From assembly GCA_012961845.1 (NCBI GenBank), contig DTYO01000129.1, positions 1 through 15,838 on the forward strand: DNA of 15,838 nt, given 5' to 3'. The stretch comes from Thermodesulfobacteriaceae bacterium (GTDB lineage: Bacteria; Desulfobacterota; Dissulfuribacteria; Dissulfuribacterales; UBA3076). Under the pieces are notes generated by a model. That model was given only the letters and a program-made list of their open reading frames with translations, did not search any database and was not told the origin of the DNA. Position numbers and translations under genes: made by a program. Shown here in pieces: positions 1 through 7,237 of this stretch (positions are counted from its first letter, which is position 1; each line of letters starts with the position of its first letter).

Positions 1-722
1 CCTTCATAGATGAGATCGACAATGAGTTTGAGCTCGTGGCAGCACTCAAAATAGGCAATTTCAGGCTGATAACCGGCCTCTACCAGGGTTTCAAACCCGG
101 CCTTCACAAGTTCGCTCACTCCTCCGCAAAGGACGCTCTGTTCACCAAACAGGTCTGTCTCGGTCTCTTCTCTGAACGTGGTCTCAATAATTCCGGCCCT
201 TGCTGCGCCTATACCGTTGCCATAGGCCAGCGCCTTCCGGAGGGCCTCTCCGGTATGATCCTGATGCACCGCCACCAGACCGGGAACACCTGCGCCGGTT
301 TCATACTCTCTGCGAACCAAGTGCCCGGGACCCTTCGGGGCAATCATGGCTACATCTATATCTTCCGGGGGATCTATCTGACAATAGTGGATATTGAAAC
401 CATGAGAGAAGAGAATCATATCACCCGGTTTCAGATTGGGCTGAACGGCTCCTCTGTAGACCTGGGCCTGTACATGGTCAGGCACCAGGATCATAATGAT
501 GTCCGCCTTTTCAGATGCCTCAGCCGCGCTGACAGGCTCAAATCCATGTTTGACCGCCAGATCGTAATTGGCGGAACCGGGCCTCTGGCCCACCACCACG
601 GACAGACCGCTCTCCCTCAGGTTCTGCGCATGGGCATGTCCCTGACTCCCATAACCAATGACGGCTATCACCTTGTTATCAAGAATACTAAGGGGGGCAT
701 CCTGCTCATAATATATCTTCAT
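1..722 (-). CDS. ilvC: Ketol-acid reductoisomerase, C-terminal part off the left edge
   Basis: NADPH-dependent, Mg2+-dependent enzyme that isomerises and reduces acetolactate/acetohydroxybutyrate to dihydroxy acids, the second common step of valine and isoleucine synthesis (cytosolic). I translated about 240 codons from the ATG at 722-720. The Rossmann motif GYGSQG lies at residues 23-28, followed by a cofactor loop with GQRPGS. SHGFN at 106-110 contains the catalytic-type His. TDLFGEQ at 189-195 supplies the acidic metal ligands of the helical domain, and FECCHE lies at 225-230. The usual class I length is about 330 residues, so roughly 90 residues are missing because the window ends, not because the gene is broken. 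The start is 16 bp after the ilvN stop and is preceded by AAGGAG, which fits translation as the third gene of an ilvBNC operon. Confidence 0.97.
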   Translation of the reverse strand, partial: MKIYYEQDAPLSILDNKVIAVIGYGSQGHAHAQNLRESGLSVVVGQRPGSANYDLAVKHGFEPVSAAEASEKADIIMILVPDHVQAQVYRGAVQPNLKPGDMILFSHGFNIHYCQIDPPEDIDVAMIAPKGPGHLVRREYETGAGVPGLVAVHQDHTGEALRKALAYGNGIGAARAGIIETTFREETETDLFGEQSVLCGGVSELVKAGFETLVEAGYQPEIAYFECCHELKLIVDLIYE

Positions 723-738
723 TCTCCGGGACTCCTTA

Positions 739-1224
739 CTATACAGTCTTTTTTTCCCTTATCATGGCAATCGTGCCTGTACGGGTAATCTCCTTGATCC
801 CTATGGGAGTAAGCAGCTCTATTACAGCCTTGAGCTTTGACTTCGGTCCGGTCACCTCGACAGTATATGTCTTTGAACTGACATCCACCACCTTGCAGCG
901 GAAAATATCGCACATACGCAGCACTTCCGCCCGGGTCTCCGCCTCGGCCTTAACCTTTATCAGGGCCATCTCCCGTTCCACAAATTCACCCTCGGTGACA
1001 TCAATGACCTTGTATACATCAACAAGACGGTTCAGCTGTTTGATAATCTGCTCAATTATAAAGTCATCACCATAGGTGACAAGAGTCAGAGTGGACAGGG
1101 TGGGATCAAGTGTTGCAGCAACGCACAAACTTTCAATATTAAATCCCCTCCCACTGAAAAGTCCTGTTATCCGCGATAAAGCTCCAGGGGTATTTTCCAC
1201 CAATACGGAAAGAGTGTGTCTCAT
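739..1224 (-). CDS. ilvN: Acetohydroxyacid (acetolactate) synthase small regulatory subunit
   Basis: Regulatory subunit that activates the IlvB catalytic subunit and gives valine feedback control. It has 161 residues, the normal length of the short (IlvH-type) form. An N-terminal ACT domain covers about 1-75, with NTPGALSRITGLFSGRGFN at 11-29. Asn11, Gly14 and Asn29 match positions that form the valine site in E. coli IlvH, so feedback sensitivity is expected (inference from family knowledge). The C-terminal small-subunit domain covers about 84-158. An AAGGAA ribosome site precedes the ATG. It lies 39 bp after ilvB and 16 bp before ilvC, all on the same strand, consistent with one transcript. 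Confidence 0.96.
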   Translation of the reverse strand: MRHTLSVLVENTPGALSRITGLFSGRGFNIESLCVAATLDPTLSTLTLVTYGDDFIIEQIIKQLNRLVDVYKVIDVTEGEFVEREMALIKVKAEAETRAEVLRMCDIFRCKVVDVSSKTYTVEVTGPKSKLKAVIELLTPIGIKEITRTGTIAMIREKKTV

Positions 1225-1263
1225 AAGATTCTTCCTTTTATTTGTGTGAAATGAGGCATTGTT

Positions 1264-2964
1264 CTAAACAAGCAGCATCTCTGTTGTAGCCTTTCCTGCC
1301 GGCACCATGGGGAAAACGCCCTCTTCACGGGCAATTGCAAACTCCATGACGACCGGTCCATCAGTTTCCAGCCCCTTTGCCAGCACATCATCAACCTCTT
1401 CCGGTTTCGTGGCCCGGAATCCTGTGGCCCCATACGCCTCGGCAATTTTCACAAAATCAGGCGTCATCTCGAATTTTGTTGCTGCATACCGGCGGTCATA
1501 GAAGAGCTCCTGCCACTGCCTGACCATCCCTAGGAACTGGTTGTTGAGAATAATGATCTTGATCGGGAGCCTCTGTTCCATTGCCGTGGCCATTTCCTGT
1601 ATATTCATCTGGATACTGCCGTCTCCTGCGATATCCACCACTAGTTTGTCAGGAAAAGCCATCTGGGCGCCAATGGCTGCCGGGAAACCATATCCCATGG
1701 TTCCCAGCCCACCAGAAGACAGAAGGGTACGGGGTTCATCGAATTTATAGAACTGTGCGGCCCACATCTGGTTCTGGCCCACTTCCGTGGTGATGATGGC
1801 CTTTCCCTTTGTCATTTCGTAGAGTTTCTCTATTACATATTGCGGCTTGATCACACCGGATTCCTGCTTGTAATGAAGCGGATGACGCTTATTCCACGCA
1901 TCCAGCTGTTCCAGCCACCCGCGGTGCCGCTCGCTCCACTCTTCAGCCGTAACACTGTCTTCCCTTACTGCTTCAACCAGTTTTTCCAGGGCAATCCGGC
2001 AGTCTCCCACTATGGGAACATCCACTTTGACGTTCTTCTGAATGGAGGTGGGATCGATATCCATATGGACTATCTTGGCCTTGGTGGCAAAAGCCTCTAT
2101 CTTGCCTGTAACCCTGTCATCGAACCTGGCACCGACTGCTATGATCAGATCACTGTTTGCCATTGCCATATTGGCACAGTAACTTCCGTGCATACCAAGC
2201 ATGTTCAGGCTAAGCCTGTGAGTGCCGGGGAAGGCGCCCAGCCCCATCAGCGTCATGGTAACAGGTGTCTGGGTAGACTCTGCCAGCGCCCGCAGCTCAT
2301 TGTGGGCACCTGCAATGATAACTCCGCCTCCAGCATATATGACTGGTTTTCTGGCCTTCTTGATCAGTCTGTAGGCCCGCCTAACCTGCTTGATATGAGG
2401 CTCAAACACTGGATTATAAGAGCGGAGATGAATCTCGTCGGGATAATTGAATTCCGCCTTGCCGTTCTGAACATCCTTTGGAAGGTCTATAAGTACGGGC
2501 CCAGGCCTGCCCGACCTGGCAATATAAAAGGCCTCCTTCAGAATCATCGGGAGATCTTTGACATCTTTCACCAGAAAATTGTGCTTGGTACAGGGCCGCG
2601 TAATACCCACGATATCCACCTCCTGAAAGGCATCGTTGCCGATCAGGGCAGTTGGCACCTGGCCCGTCATAACCACCATAGGTATTGAATCCATGTAGGC
2701 AGTGGCTATCCCGGTGACAGTATTGGTCGCCCCCGGCCCTGAAGTAACCAGGCACACTCCTACCTTCCCGCTGGCTCTGGCATATCCGTCGGCAGCATGG
2801 GTTGCCCCCTGTTCGTGGCGGACAAGCACGAATTTGATCGTACCATCCTTTTCCAGAGCATCATTGATGTCGATGATAGCCCCTCCAGGAAACCCGAAAA
2901 TAACTTCCACACCTTCTCTTTTAAGGGCCTCTACGACCATGTCTTTCCCGGTCATCTTAGCCAT
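1264..2964 (-). CDS. ilvB: Acetohydroxyacid (acetolactate) synthase large catalytic subunit
   Basis: Thiamine-diphosphate- and FAD-dependent enzyme that condenses pyruvate with pyruvate or 2-oxobutyrate, the committed step of valine/leucine/isoleucine synthesis. From the chosen start it has 566 residues, the usual size. The catalytic Glu is in VRHEQGATHAADGYA (Glu51). SGPGATN follows, then the central FAD-binding domain with the VGARFDDRVTGK segment. The ThDP/Mg motif runs from GDGS (447-450) to NN (474-475). I chose the ATG at 2964 (protein starts MAKMTGKD) because AGGAG sits 8 nt upstream. The frame stays open to an upstream ATG at 3030, but that would add 22 residues that do not look like the family N-terminus. 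First gene of the minus-strand ilvBNC set, divergent from nrdJ. Confidence 0.96.
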   Translation of the reverse strand: MAKMTGKDMVVEALKREGVEVIFGFPGGAIIDINDALEKDGTIKFVLVRHEQGATHAADGYARASGKVGVCLVTSGPGATNTVTGIATAYMDSIPMVVMTGQVPTALIGNDAFQEVDIVGITRPCTKHNFLVKDVKDLPMILKEAFYIARSGRPGPVLIDLPKDVQNGKAEFNYPDEIHLRSYNPVFEPHIKQVRRAYRLIKKARKPVIYAGGGVIIAGAHNELRALAESTQTPVTMTLMGLGAFPGTHRLSLNMLGMHGSYCANMAMANSDLIIAVGARFDDRVTGKIEAFATKAKIVHMDIDPTSIQKNVKVDVPIVGDCRIALEKLVEAVREDSVTAEEWSERHRGWLEQLDAWNKRHPLHYKQESGVIKPQYVIEKLYEMTKGKAIITTEVGQNQMWAAQFYKFDEPRTLLSSGGLGTMGYGFPAAIGAQMAFPDKLVVDIAGDGSIQMNIQEMATAMEQRLPIKIIILNNQFLGMVRQWQELFYDRRYAATKFEMTPDFVKIAEAYGATGFRATKPEEVDDVLAKGLETDGPVVMEFAIAREEGVFPMVPAGKATTEMLLV

Positions 2965-3001
2965 ACAAGCATCTCCTACTGTGATTAGTGAATAAACTCC
3001 A

Positions 3002-3030
3002 AACTTATTCGTCTGCTTTTGCATTGTCAA
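3002..3030 (-). promoter_or_regulatory. Possible sigma-70-type promoter for ilvB
   Basis: On the minus strand a perfect TTGACA (3030-3025) is followed 17 bp later by TAAGTT (3007-3002), a weak -10. A second weaker TTGACT lies at 3056-3051. A transcript starting just downstream would exclude the upstream in-frame ATG at 3030 and supports the 2964 start. No leader peptide rich in branched-chain codons and no attenuator hairpin was seen in the short leader. Only the -35 is convincing. Confidence 0.25.
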
Positions 3031-3109
3031 TGACTAGATATTCCTGAATAAGTCAAGTCTGAATTGCTCCCAAAAACCAAAAATTGTAATAAGGGTCAGG
3101 AAAGATGAC

Positions 3110-3138
3110 TTGACAAGACTGGACAAACAACACAAAAT
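3110..3138 (+). promoter_or_regulatory. Sigma-70-type promoter for nrdJ
   Basis: TTGACA at 3110-3115, a 17-bp spacer, then CAAAAT at 3133-3138 (4 of 6 consensus bases). Transcription would begin near 3145, giving a leader of about 130 nt before the nrdJ ATG. The -10 is overlapped by the first NrdR-box-like sequence, the arrangement expected for repression. Confidence 0.45.
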
Positions 3139-3145
3139 AGAGGAC
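3130..3145 (+). promoter_or_regulatory. NrdR box-like site 1, overlapping the -10
   Basis: The 16-mer ACACAAAATAGAGGAC matches about 11 of 16 positions of the known NrdR-box pattern (ACACWATATATWGTGT). NrdR is the ATP/dATP-sensing repressor of bacterial ribonucleotide reductase genes. The left half (ACAC-A-A) is strong and the right half is degenerate. Its start is exactly 32 bp before that of a second match. Confidence 0.55.
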
Positions 3146-3161
3146 ATTTGCTTTAACCTGT

Positions 3162-3177
3162 ACACTACATATTGGAG
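3162..3177 (+). promoter_or_regulatory. NrdR box-like site 2
   Basis: The 16-mer ACACTACATATTGGAG matches about 12 of 16 positions of the NrdR-box pattern. It is separated from site 1 by 16 bp (32 bp start to start, about three helical turns), the phasing typical of paired NrdR boxes upstream of nrd genes. It lies just downstream of the predicted transcription start. Confidence 0.6.
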
Positions 3178-3275
3178 AACTTCAACCACAATAGCTGGAA
3201 TCTGCAGCCCTGTTTTTCAGGACCGCAGTACAGGTGGGGCGGGCAGCGGTTCCATATTTTCAGGATTGAAATATA

Positions 3276-5543
3276 ATGTTCGAGATGAGATCATCCAGCA
3301 ACTCGACCGATTACGACAGAGGCGACGGCCTTCCGAGGACGGAGCTGCCTCTCACTGACAATGCTCTGGTAGTGCTCGCCAAGCGCTATCTGAGAAAAGA
3401 CGATACGGGCAACATCACAGAGACACCGGAGATGATGTTCCGGCGTGTGGCAGAGGCCATAGCTGCTCCGGAGACATCATATGACCCGAAGGCCGACACG
3501 AAGAAGCTGGCAGAAATATTCTACAGGGAGATGGTGTCATTTCGCTTCATGCCCAACTCCCCTACTCTCATGAACGCAGGCAGGGAGCTGGGGCAGCTTT
3601 CGGCATGTTTTGTGCTTCCCATAGACGATTCCATTGAGAGCATCTTCGACACGGTCAAGCACACTGCAATGATCCACAAGAGCGGCGGGGGGACCGGGTT
3701 TTCATTTTCGCGCATCCGTCCCGAAGGCGATCCTGTAAAATCCACCCATGGCATTGCCAGCGGGCCTATTTCCTTCATGACCATATTCGATGTAGCCACG
3801 GAAACAATCAAACAGGGCGGGACCCGCAGAGGTGCCAACATGGGGATCCTCAGAGTGGACCACCCCGATATCGAAAAATTCATCACCGCGAAGACCAGGA
3901 CCGACCGCCTGAACAACTTCAATATCTCCGTTGCCCTCACGGAAAAATTCATGGAGGCGGTGGAAAAGAATGAAGACTACGCCCTGATCAATCCCCATAC
4001 AGGCAAAGAAGTACGCCGCATTTCCGCTGCGACGGTCTTTGACAAAATCGTGGAGTCTGCCTGGCAGAGCGGTGAGCCTGGCATTGTTTTTCTGGACAGA
4101 ATCAACAGATCAAACCCGACGCCCCGGCTGGGAGAGGTGGAGAGCACCAATCCGTGCGGTGAACAGCCCCTTCTGCCCTTTGAATCGTGCAACCTGGGTT
4201 CCATCAATCTGAGCAAATTTGTGGAAGACGGCGGAATCAACTACAGGGAACTCAAAAAGACCGTCGAGCACGCGGTACACTTCCTGGACAATGTCATAGA
4301 TGCCAACAGATTTCCCCTGGATGAAATCAGGGAGATGACCCTCAAGACCAGGAAGATCGGCCTGGGCGTAATGGGATTTACTGATCTGCTGATCAAGCTG
4401 AAAATCCCTTACGACTCTCCCGAGGCCGTGAACACCGCACAAGAAATAATGGAATTCATCGAATCGGAATCCAAAAAGGCGTCGGCCGGTCTGGCCAGGA
4501 AGAGAGGCAATTTCCCGGCCTACAGCGGAAGCATTTATGACAGGCCGGATACACCATACATGAGAAATGCCACAACCACCACCATTGCTCCCACAGGGAC
4601 CATCAGCATCATTGCCGGGGCATCCAGCGGGATAGAGCCTCTGTTCGCTGTGAGCTATGTCCGCAGGGTTCTGGACGGCACAGAGCTGGTGGAGGCTCAT
4701 CCACTTTTCGTTTCAGCCATGCAGGAACTCGGCCTTTATTCCGATGAGCTCATGGAAAAGATAGCCGGAAGCGGGTCAGTTCAGGAACTGGAGGAAGTTC
4801 CCGACGAGCTGAAACGGATATTTGTCACTGCCCTTGATGTGTCCCCGAAGGACCACATTGCCATACAGGCGGCCTTCCAGAAATTCACCGACAACGCCGT
4901 GTCCAAAACCATCAACTTCCCAGAAGACGCCACCCGGGGCGCAATTCGTAGGGCCTATCTGCTAGCATGGCACGAAGGGCTCAAGGGAATAACCATTTAC
5001 CGCTATGGAAGCAGGCCTGTACAGGTACTCAGTCTGAAAAAAGAGAAAAAGGGTTCGGAGGAGATCGACCGTTCCGCCAGGATGGGATCAAACGGCAAGA
5101 TTGCGCCCAGGCCCCGGCCGTTACGCACCACCGGCGTCACAGAGAGGGTCCGGACCGGATGCGGCAACCTTTACGTGACTGTAAACCGGGACGAAGAAGA
5201 CATCTGTGAAGTTTTCGCACAGATGGGCAAAGCCGGCGGCTGTGCCGCCTGCCAGATGGAAGCTGAAAGCAGGCTGATTTCCCTGGCACTGCGCTCGGGG
5301 ATCAGGGTAGAGTCGATAGTAGAGCAGCTCGCGGGAATCAGGTGTCCCTCTCCAAGCTGGGAAGAAGGCGGCCAGATTTTTTCCTGTCCGGATGCCATGG
5401 CCAGGGTGCTTGGTTCAGTGGGCAATGTGAAAATCAGGAAGGAGACAACTACTTTGATGACCTGCCCGGAGTGCGGAGCCACCCTAGAGCCCCAAGGCGG
5501 GTGCATGGTGTGCAGGTCCTGCGGCTTTTCGAAATGCGACTAA
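3276..5543 (+). CDS. nrdJ: Adenosylcobalamin-dependent (class II) ribonucleoside-diphosphate reductase
   Basis: Reduces ribonucleotides to deoxyribonucleotides using a cobalamin-generated thiyl radical, so it works with or without oxygen and needs no radical-generating partner subunit. It has 755 residues. The N-terminal segment holds NSPTLMNAG (94-102) and Cys111 of SACFVLP, one of the redox pair. NPCGEQ at 292-297 gives the thiyl Cys294 and Glu296, and Cys305 in FESCNLGS is the second redox Cys, 11 residues on as in the family. A phosphate-loop-like ATTTTIAPTGTIS lies at 432-444. A C-terminal TSCPD-type domain covers about 615-715. A cysteine-rich tail has Cys at 730, 733, 743, 746, 749 and 754 (zinc-ribbon or thiol-relay type). 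The ATG at 3276 has only a weak AGGA 10 nt upstream, and the ATG at 3285 is an alternative. It is monocistronic and convergent with flaG. Confidence 0.95.
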   Translation: MFEMRSSSNSTDYDRGDGLPRTELPLTDNALVVLAKRYLRKDDTGNITETPEMMFRRVAEAIAAPETSYDPKADTKKLAEIFYREMVSFRFMPNSPTLMNAGRELGQLSACFVLPIDDSIESIFDTVKHTAMIHKSGGGTGFSFSRIRPEGDPVKSTHGIASGPISFMTIFDVATETIKQGGTRRGANMGILRVDHPDIEKFITAKTRTDRLNNFNISVALTEKFMEAVEKNEDYALINPHTGKEVRRISAATVFDKIVESAWQSGEPGIVFLDRINRSNPTPRLGEVESTNPCGEQPLLPFESCNLGSINLSKFVEDGGINYRELKKTVEHAVHFLDNVIDANRFPLDEIREMTLKTRKIGLGVMGFTDLLIKLKIPYDSPEAVNTAQEIMEFIESESKKASAGLARKRGNFPAYSGSIYDRPDTPYMRNATTTTIAPTGTISIIAGASSGIEPLFAVSYVRRVLDGTELVEAHPLFVSAMQELGLYSDELMEKIAGSGSVQELEEVPDELKRIFVTALDVSPKDHIAIQAAFQKFTDNAVSKTINFPEDATRGAIRRAYLLAWHEGLKGITIYRYGSRPVQVLSLKKEKKGSEEIDRSARMGSNGKIAPRPRPLRTTGVTERVRTGCGNLYVTVNRDEEDICEVFAQMGKAGGCAACQMEAESRLISLALRSGIRVESIVEQLAGIRCPSPSWEEGGQIFSCPDAMARVLGSVGNVKIRKETTTLMTCPECGATLEPQGGCMVCRSCGFSKCD

Positions 5544-5567
5544 GCGGAAGGATGATTTGCAGAACAC

Positions 5568-5600
5568 ACGGAAATGGAAGACACCGGGAACAGTTTCCGT
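5568..5600. repeat. Inverted repeat between convergent nrdJ and flaG
   Basis: ACGGAAA at 5568-5574 pairs perfectly with TTTCCGT at 5594-5600 across a 19-nt loop. It sits between the two convergent stop codons (5543 and 5682), where a bidirectional terminator would be expected. No T-run follows on either strand, so intrinsic termination is unproven. Nothing else recognisable is in 5544-5681. Confidence 0.3.
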
Positions 5601-5681
5601 CATCTCGGCCCGATGATGAACTGAATTACTGCTGAAGACTCCGGATCTCCAGAAAAACGATCTACAGCAGCAATGTGTGCG

Positions 5682-6071
5682 TCATGCTTCCCGGTCAAAG
5701 AGTATTCCCACCATTTCATCCAGCCTTGCGGCGAGATCCAGAAAATCTTCCGGAGGTATCTCCCTGATCAGGGTATCCGTTTCCTTGTCCACGATCTTGA
5801 TAATCGTCCGGCCGGTTCCATCGTGGACTGAAAACCGCAATCCGATACTGTGCATTTTTTCCAAGTCATCCTGGAGTTCATTCAGCAGTTCCCGGGTTAT
5901 CCTGACATTTCCCTTTTCATCAGAGCTTTCATCATTCCTGGAATATGCTTCCGACTGAAACTGCGCCCTGTCTTCCTGCTCGGCAACGCCGGAAGATGAT
6001 CTGACCTGCCGCGTATCCTCCAGCAGATGAAATGCACTGCCTGACGATTGAACTGATTCTACCAATAGCAT
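5682..6071 (-). CDS. flaG: FlaG-family flagellar protein
   Basis: A small flagellar protein associated in other bacteria with filament assembly or length; the exact molecular role is not settled. It has 129 residues. The first 55 or so are hydrophilic and low in recognisable motifs. The FlaG domain covers about 58-126, with the typical sequence from LRFSVHDGTGR (78-88) through IIKIVDKETDTLIREIPPE (90-108) to the closing MVGILFD (120-126). AGGGAG lies 7 nt before the ATG. It is the last recognisable gene of the minus-strand flagellar operon. In many bacteria flaG lies between fliC and fliD; here it is displaced to the end. Confidence 0.9.
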   Translation of the reverse strand: MLLVESVQSSGSAFHLLEDTRQVRSSSGVAEQEDRAQFQSEAYSRNDESSDEKGNVRITRELLNELQDDLEKMHSIGLRFSVHDGTGRTIIKIVDKETDTLIREIPPEDFLDLAARLDEMVGILFDREA

Positions 6072-6095
6072 CTCTAAACTCCCTGCAATAACGGG

Positions 6096-6296
6096 TTATT
6101 TCTTCAGGGCATCTCCATGAATCGTCCTTTTGCCCCGTAAGTGTGTTGCACGCAAAAAAACAATCCTCGAAATATCACCAGAATGCTGCTTTATTTTTCC
6201 TGTACGCCCTGTTCCAGAACAAAATTCCTGATTTTCAAGGTACACATAAAAGTATCCTGCACCGCTTGCCTGTCGAGCAACCGTGGTTACCTGCAT
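6096..6296 (-). CDS. Doubtful small ORF between fliT-like gene and flaG
   Basis: The stretch 6072-6381 (310 bp) has no recognisable gene. On the operon strand a 66-codon frame (MQVTTVARQ...GDALKK) ends 24 bp before flaG. The same frame stays open upstream to about 6377, with no ATG and no convincing ribosome site. The peptide has no motif I recognise and is richer in AT-type codons than its neighbours. It may be a real small flagellar gene, the remnant of one, or a chance frame. Confidence 0.22.
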   Translation of the reverse strand: MQVTTVARQASGAGYFYVYLENQEFCSGTGRTGKIKQHSGDISRIVFLRATHLRGKRTIHGDALKK

Positions 6297-6381
6297 ATCT
6301 GCTTCAGTCGGCGGGCTGCTGTTTGCAGCAACCTCGGGAATCCGTTTCGGTCGCCCGGATCGACTCCGGCAACGGTATTAT

Positions 6382-6768
6382 TTACTGTCTGGGTATCTGC
6401 CTGCCATAGGCATTCATCACTTTTCTGCCATTTCTGACATGGTCCATTCGCCTGGTCAGCACGTCTCTCCTGTCGGTTGCCGCCTGAATACATTTCTCTT
6501 CCAGATCTCTTATGCCGACTATGATGGGGACAATTCCCAGAGGAAGTTCATCCCCAGTGTTTGCCCGGACAGCCCGAAAGGTCCTGCAGCGTTCGGCCAT
6601 GAGCGGGCCCAGCTCTTCCAGATCTTCACTGCCCTCCAGGCATCGCAGAATGTCGCGGGTCTGGCTGAACAGTCTCTCGTACAACAGAGATATCCAGGCC
6701 CTATGGTCTGGCCCGGCGCGGTTATTCCTTTCAGTTGTATTCATCTGAATGTTCCATCCTGTTTTCAT
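6382..6768 (-). CDS. FliT-like flagellar chaperone
   Basis: Predicted all-helical 128-residue protein. FliT-family proteins bind the cap protein FliD (and other late substrates) before export through the flagellar type III system. Support is positional plus the C-terminal signature: LEEKCIQAATDRRDVLTRRM (89-108) then NGRKVMNAYG (113-122), which resembles the helix and GRK-x-x-x-AY ending of FliT/FliT-like chaperones. The start ATG overlaps the fliS stop by 4 bp (ATGA), indicating translational coupling. A second ATG nine codons in is possible. Sequence divergence in this family is high, so the name is moderate-confidence. Confidence 0.7.
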   Translation of the reverse strand: MKTGWNIQMNTTERNNRAGPDHRAWISLLYERLFSQTRDILRCLEGSEDLEELGPLMAERCRTFRAVRANTGDELPLGIVPIIVGIRDLEEKCIQAATDRRDVLTRRMDHVRNGRKVMNAYGRQIPRQ

Positions 6769-7217
6769 AAAGCGGCACTCAAAATCCGCTGTTCCGGGCA
6801 GCGTTCCCCGTCGTCGTGCACCATTCCTTTTCCGTATCTTTCACCGTCACCCAGTGTGATCCAGGCTTCCGCCAGGGGTTCCACTATTCTTATGACATCA
6901 TCCAGTTTCGAACCGTCGTTTTTCAGGTTTGCCATGGTAATCTCGTAAATCAGATAGGAATAAAGGGCATGCAGCCGTTCTGCTATCTCTCCTCCTTCTT
7001 CAATGTTCAGGGAAGCCTGCAGTTCGCCGATTATCGCCACGGCCTTCCCTATATTTTCTCCCTTTGCCGCTGCAGTTCCTTTCTCCAGATCTTCACGTGC
7101 GGAAATCAGCGCCCTTTCCAGGGCCATGTACAGACGGGCAATTATTTCTCCAGGTGTCAGATTCAGGATATCATTTCTCTGATATGCTGAGTATGCGATT
7201 CTCTGGCTGTTATACAT
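6765..7217 (-). CDS. fliS: Flagellin-specific export chaperone FliS
   Basis: Cytosolic four-helix chaperone that binds the disordered C-terminus of flagellin, stops premature polymerisation and hands it to the export gate. It has 150 residues. The N-terminus has the AYSAYQRNDILNLTPGEIIARLY pattern (8-30, Tyr/Gln then LTP). The middle has LNIEEGGEIAERLHALYSYL (70-89), and YEITMANLKND follows at 91-101. The usual length is about 125-135, so the C-terminus carries a short extra tail. It begins 20 bp after fliD with an AAGGAAGGAAG ribosome site and overlaps the next gene by 4 bp. Confidence 0.95.
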   Translation of the reverse strand: MYNSQRIAYSAYQRNDILNLTPGEIIARLYMALERALISAREDLEKGTAAAKGENIGKAVAIIGELQASLNIEEGGEIAERLHALYSYLIYEITMANLKNDGSKLDDVIRIVEPLAEAWITLGDGERYGKGMVHDDGERCPEQRILSAAL

Positions 7218-7237
7218 TGTCAGATGGCTTCCTTCCT

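Noticed and set aside
36..788. 250-codon plus-strand ORF opposite ilvC/ilvN
   Set aside because: It is antisense to clearly recognised ilvC, whose conserved motifs explain the open frame.
1840..2688. 282-codon plus-strand ORF opposite ilvB
   Set aside because: It is a shadow of the ilvB coding sequence; no motif was recognised in it.
3110..3358. 82-codon plus-strand ORF in the nrdJ leader
   Set aside because: It spans the promoter and NrdR-box region and overlaps nrdJ in another frame. Its composition is not protein-like.
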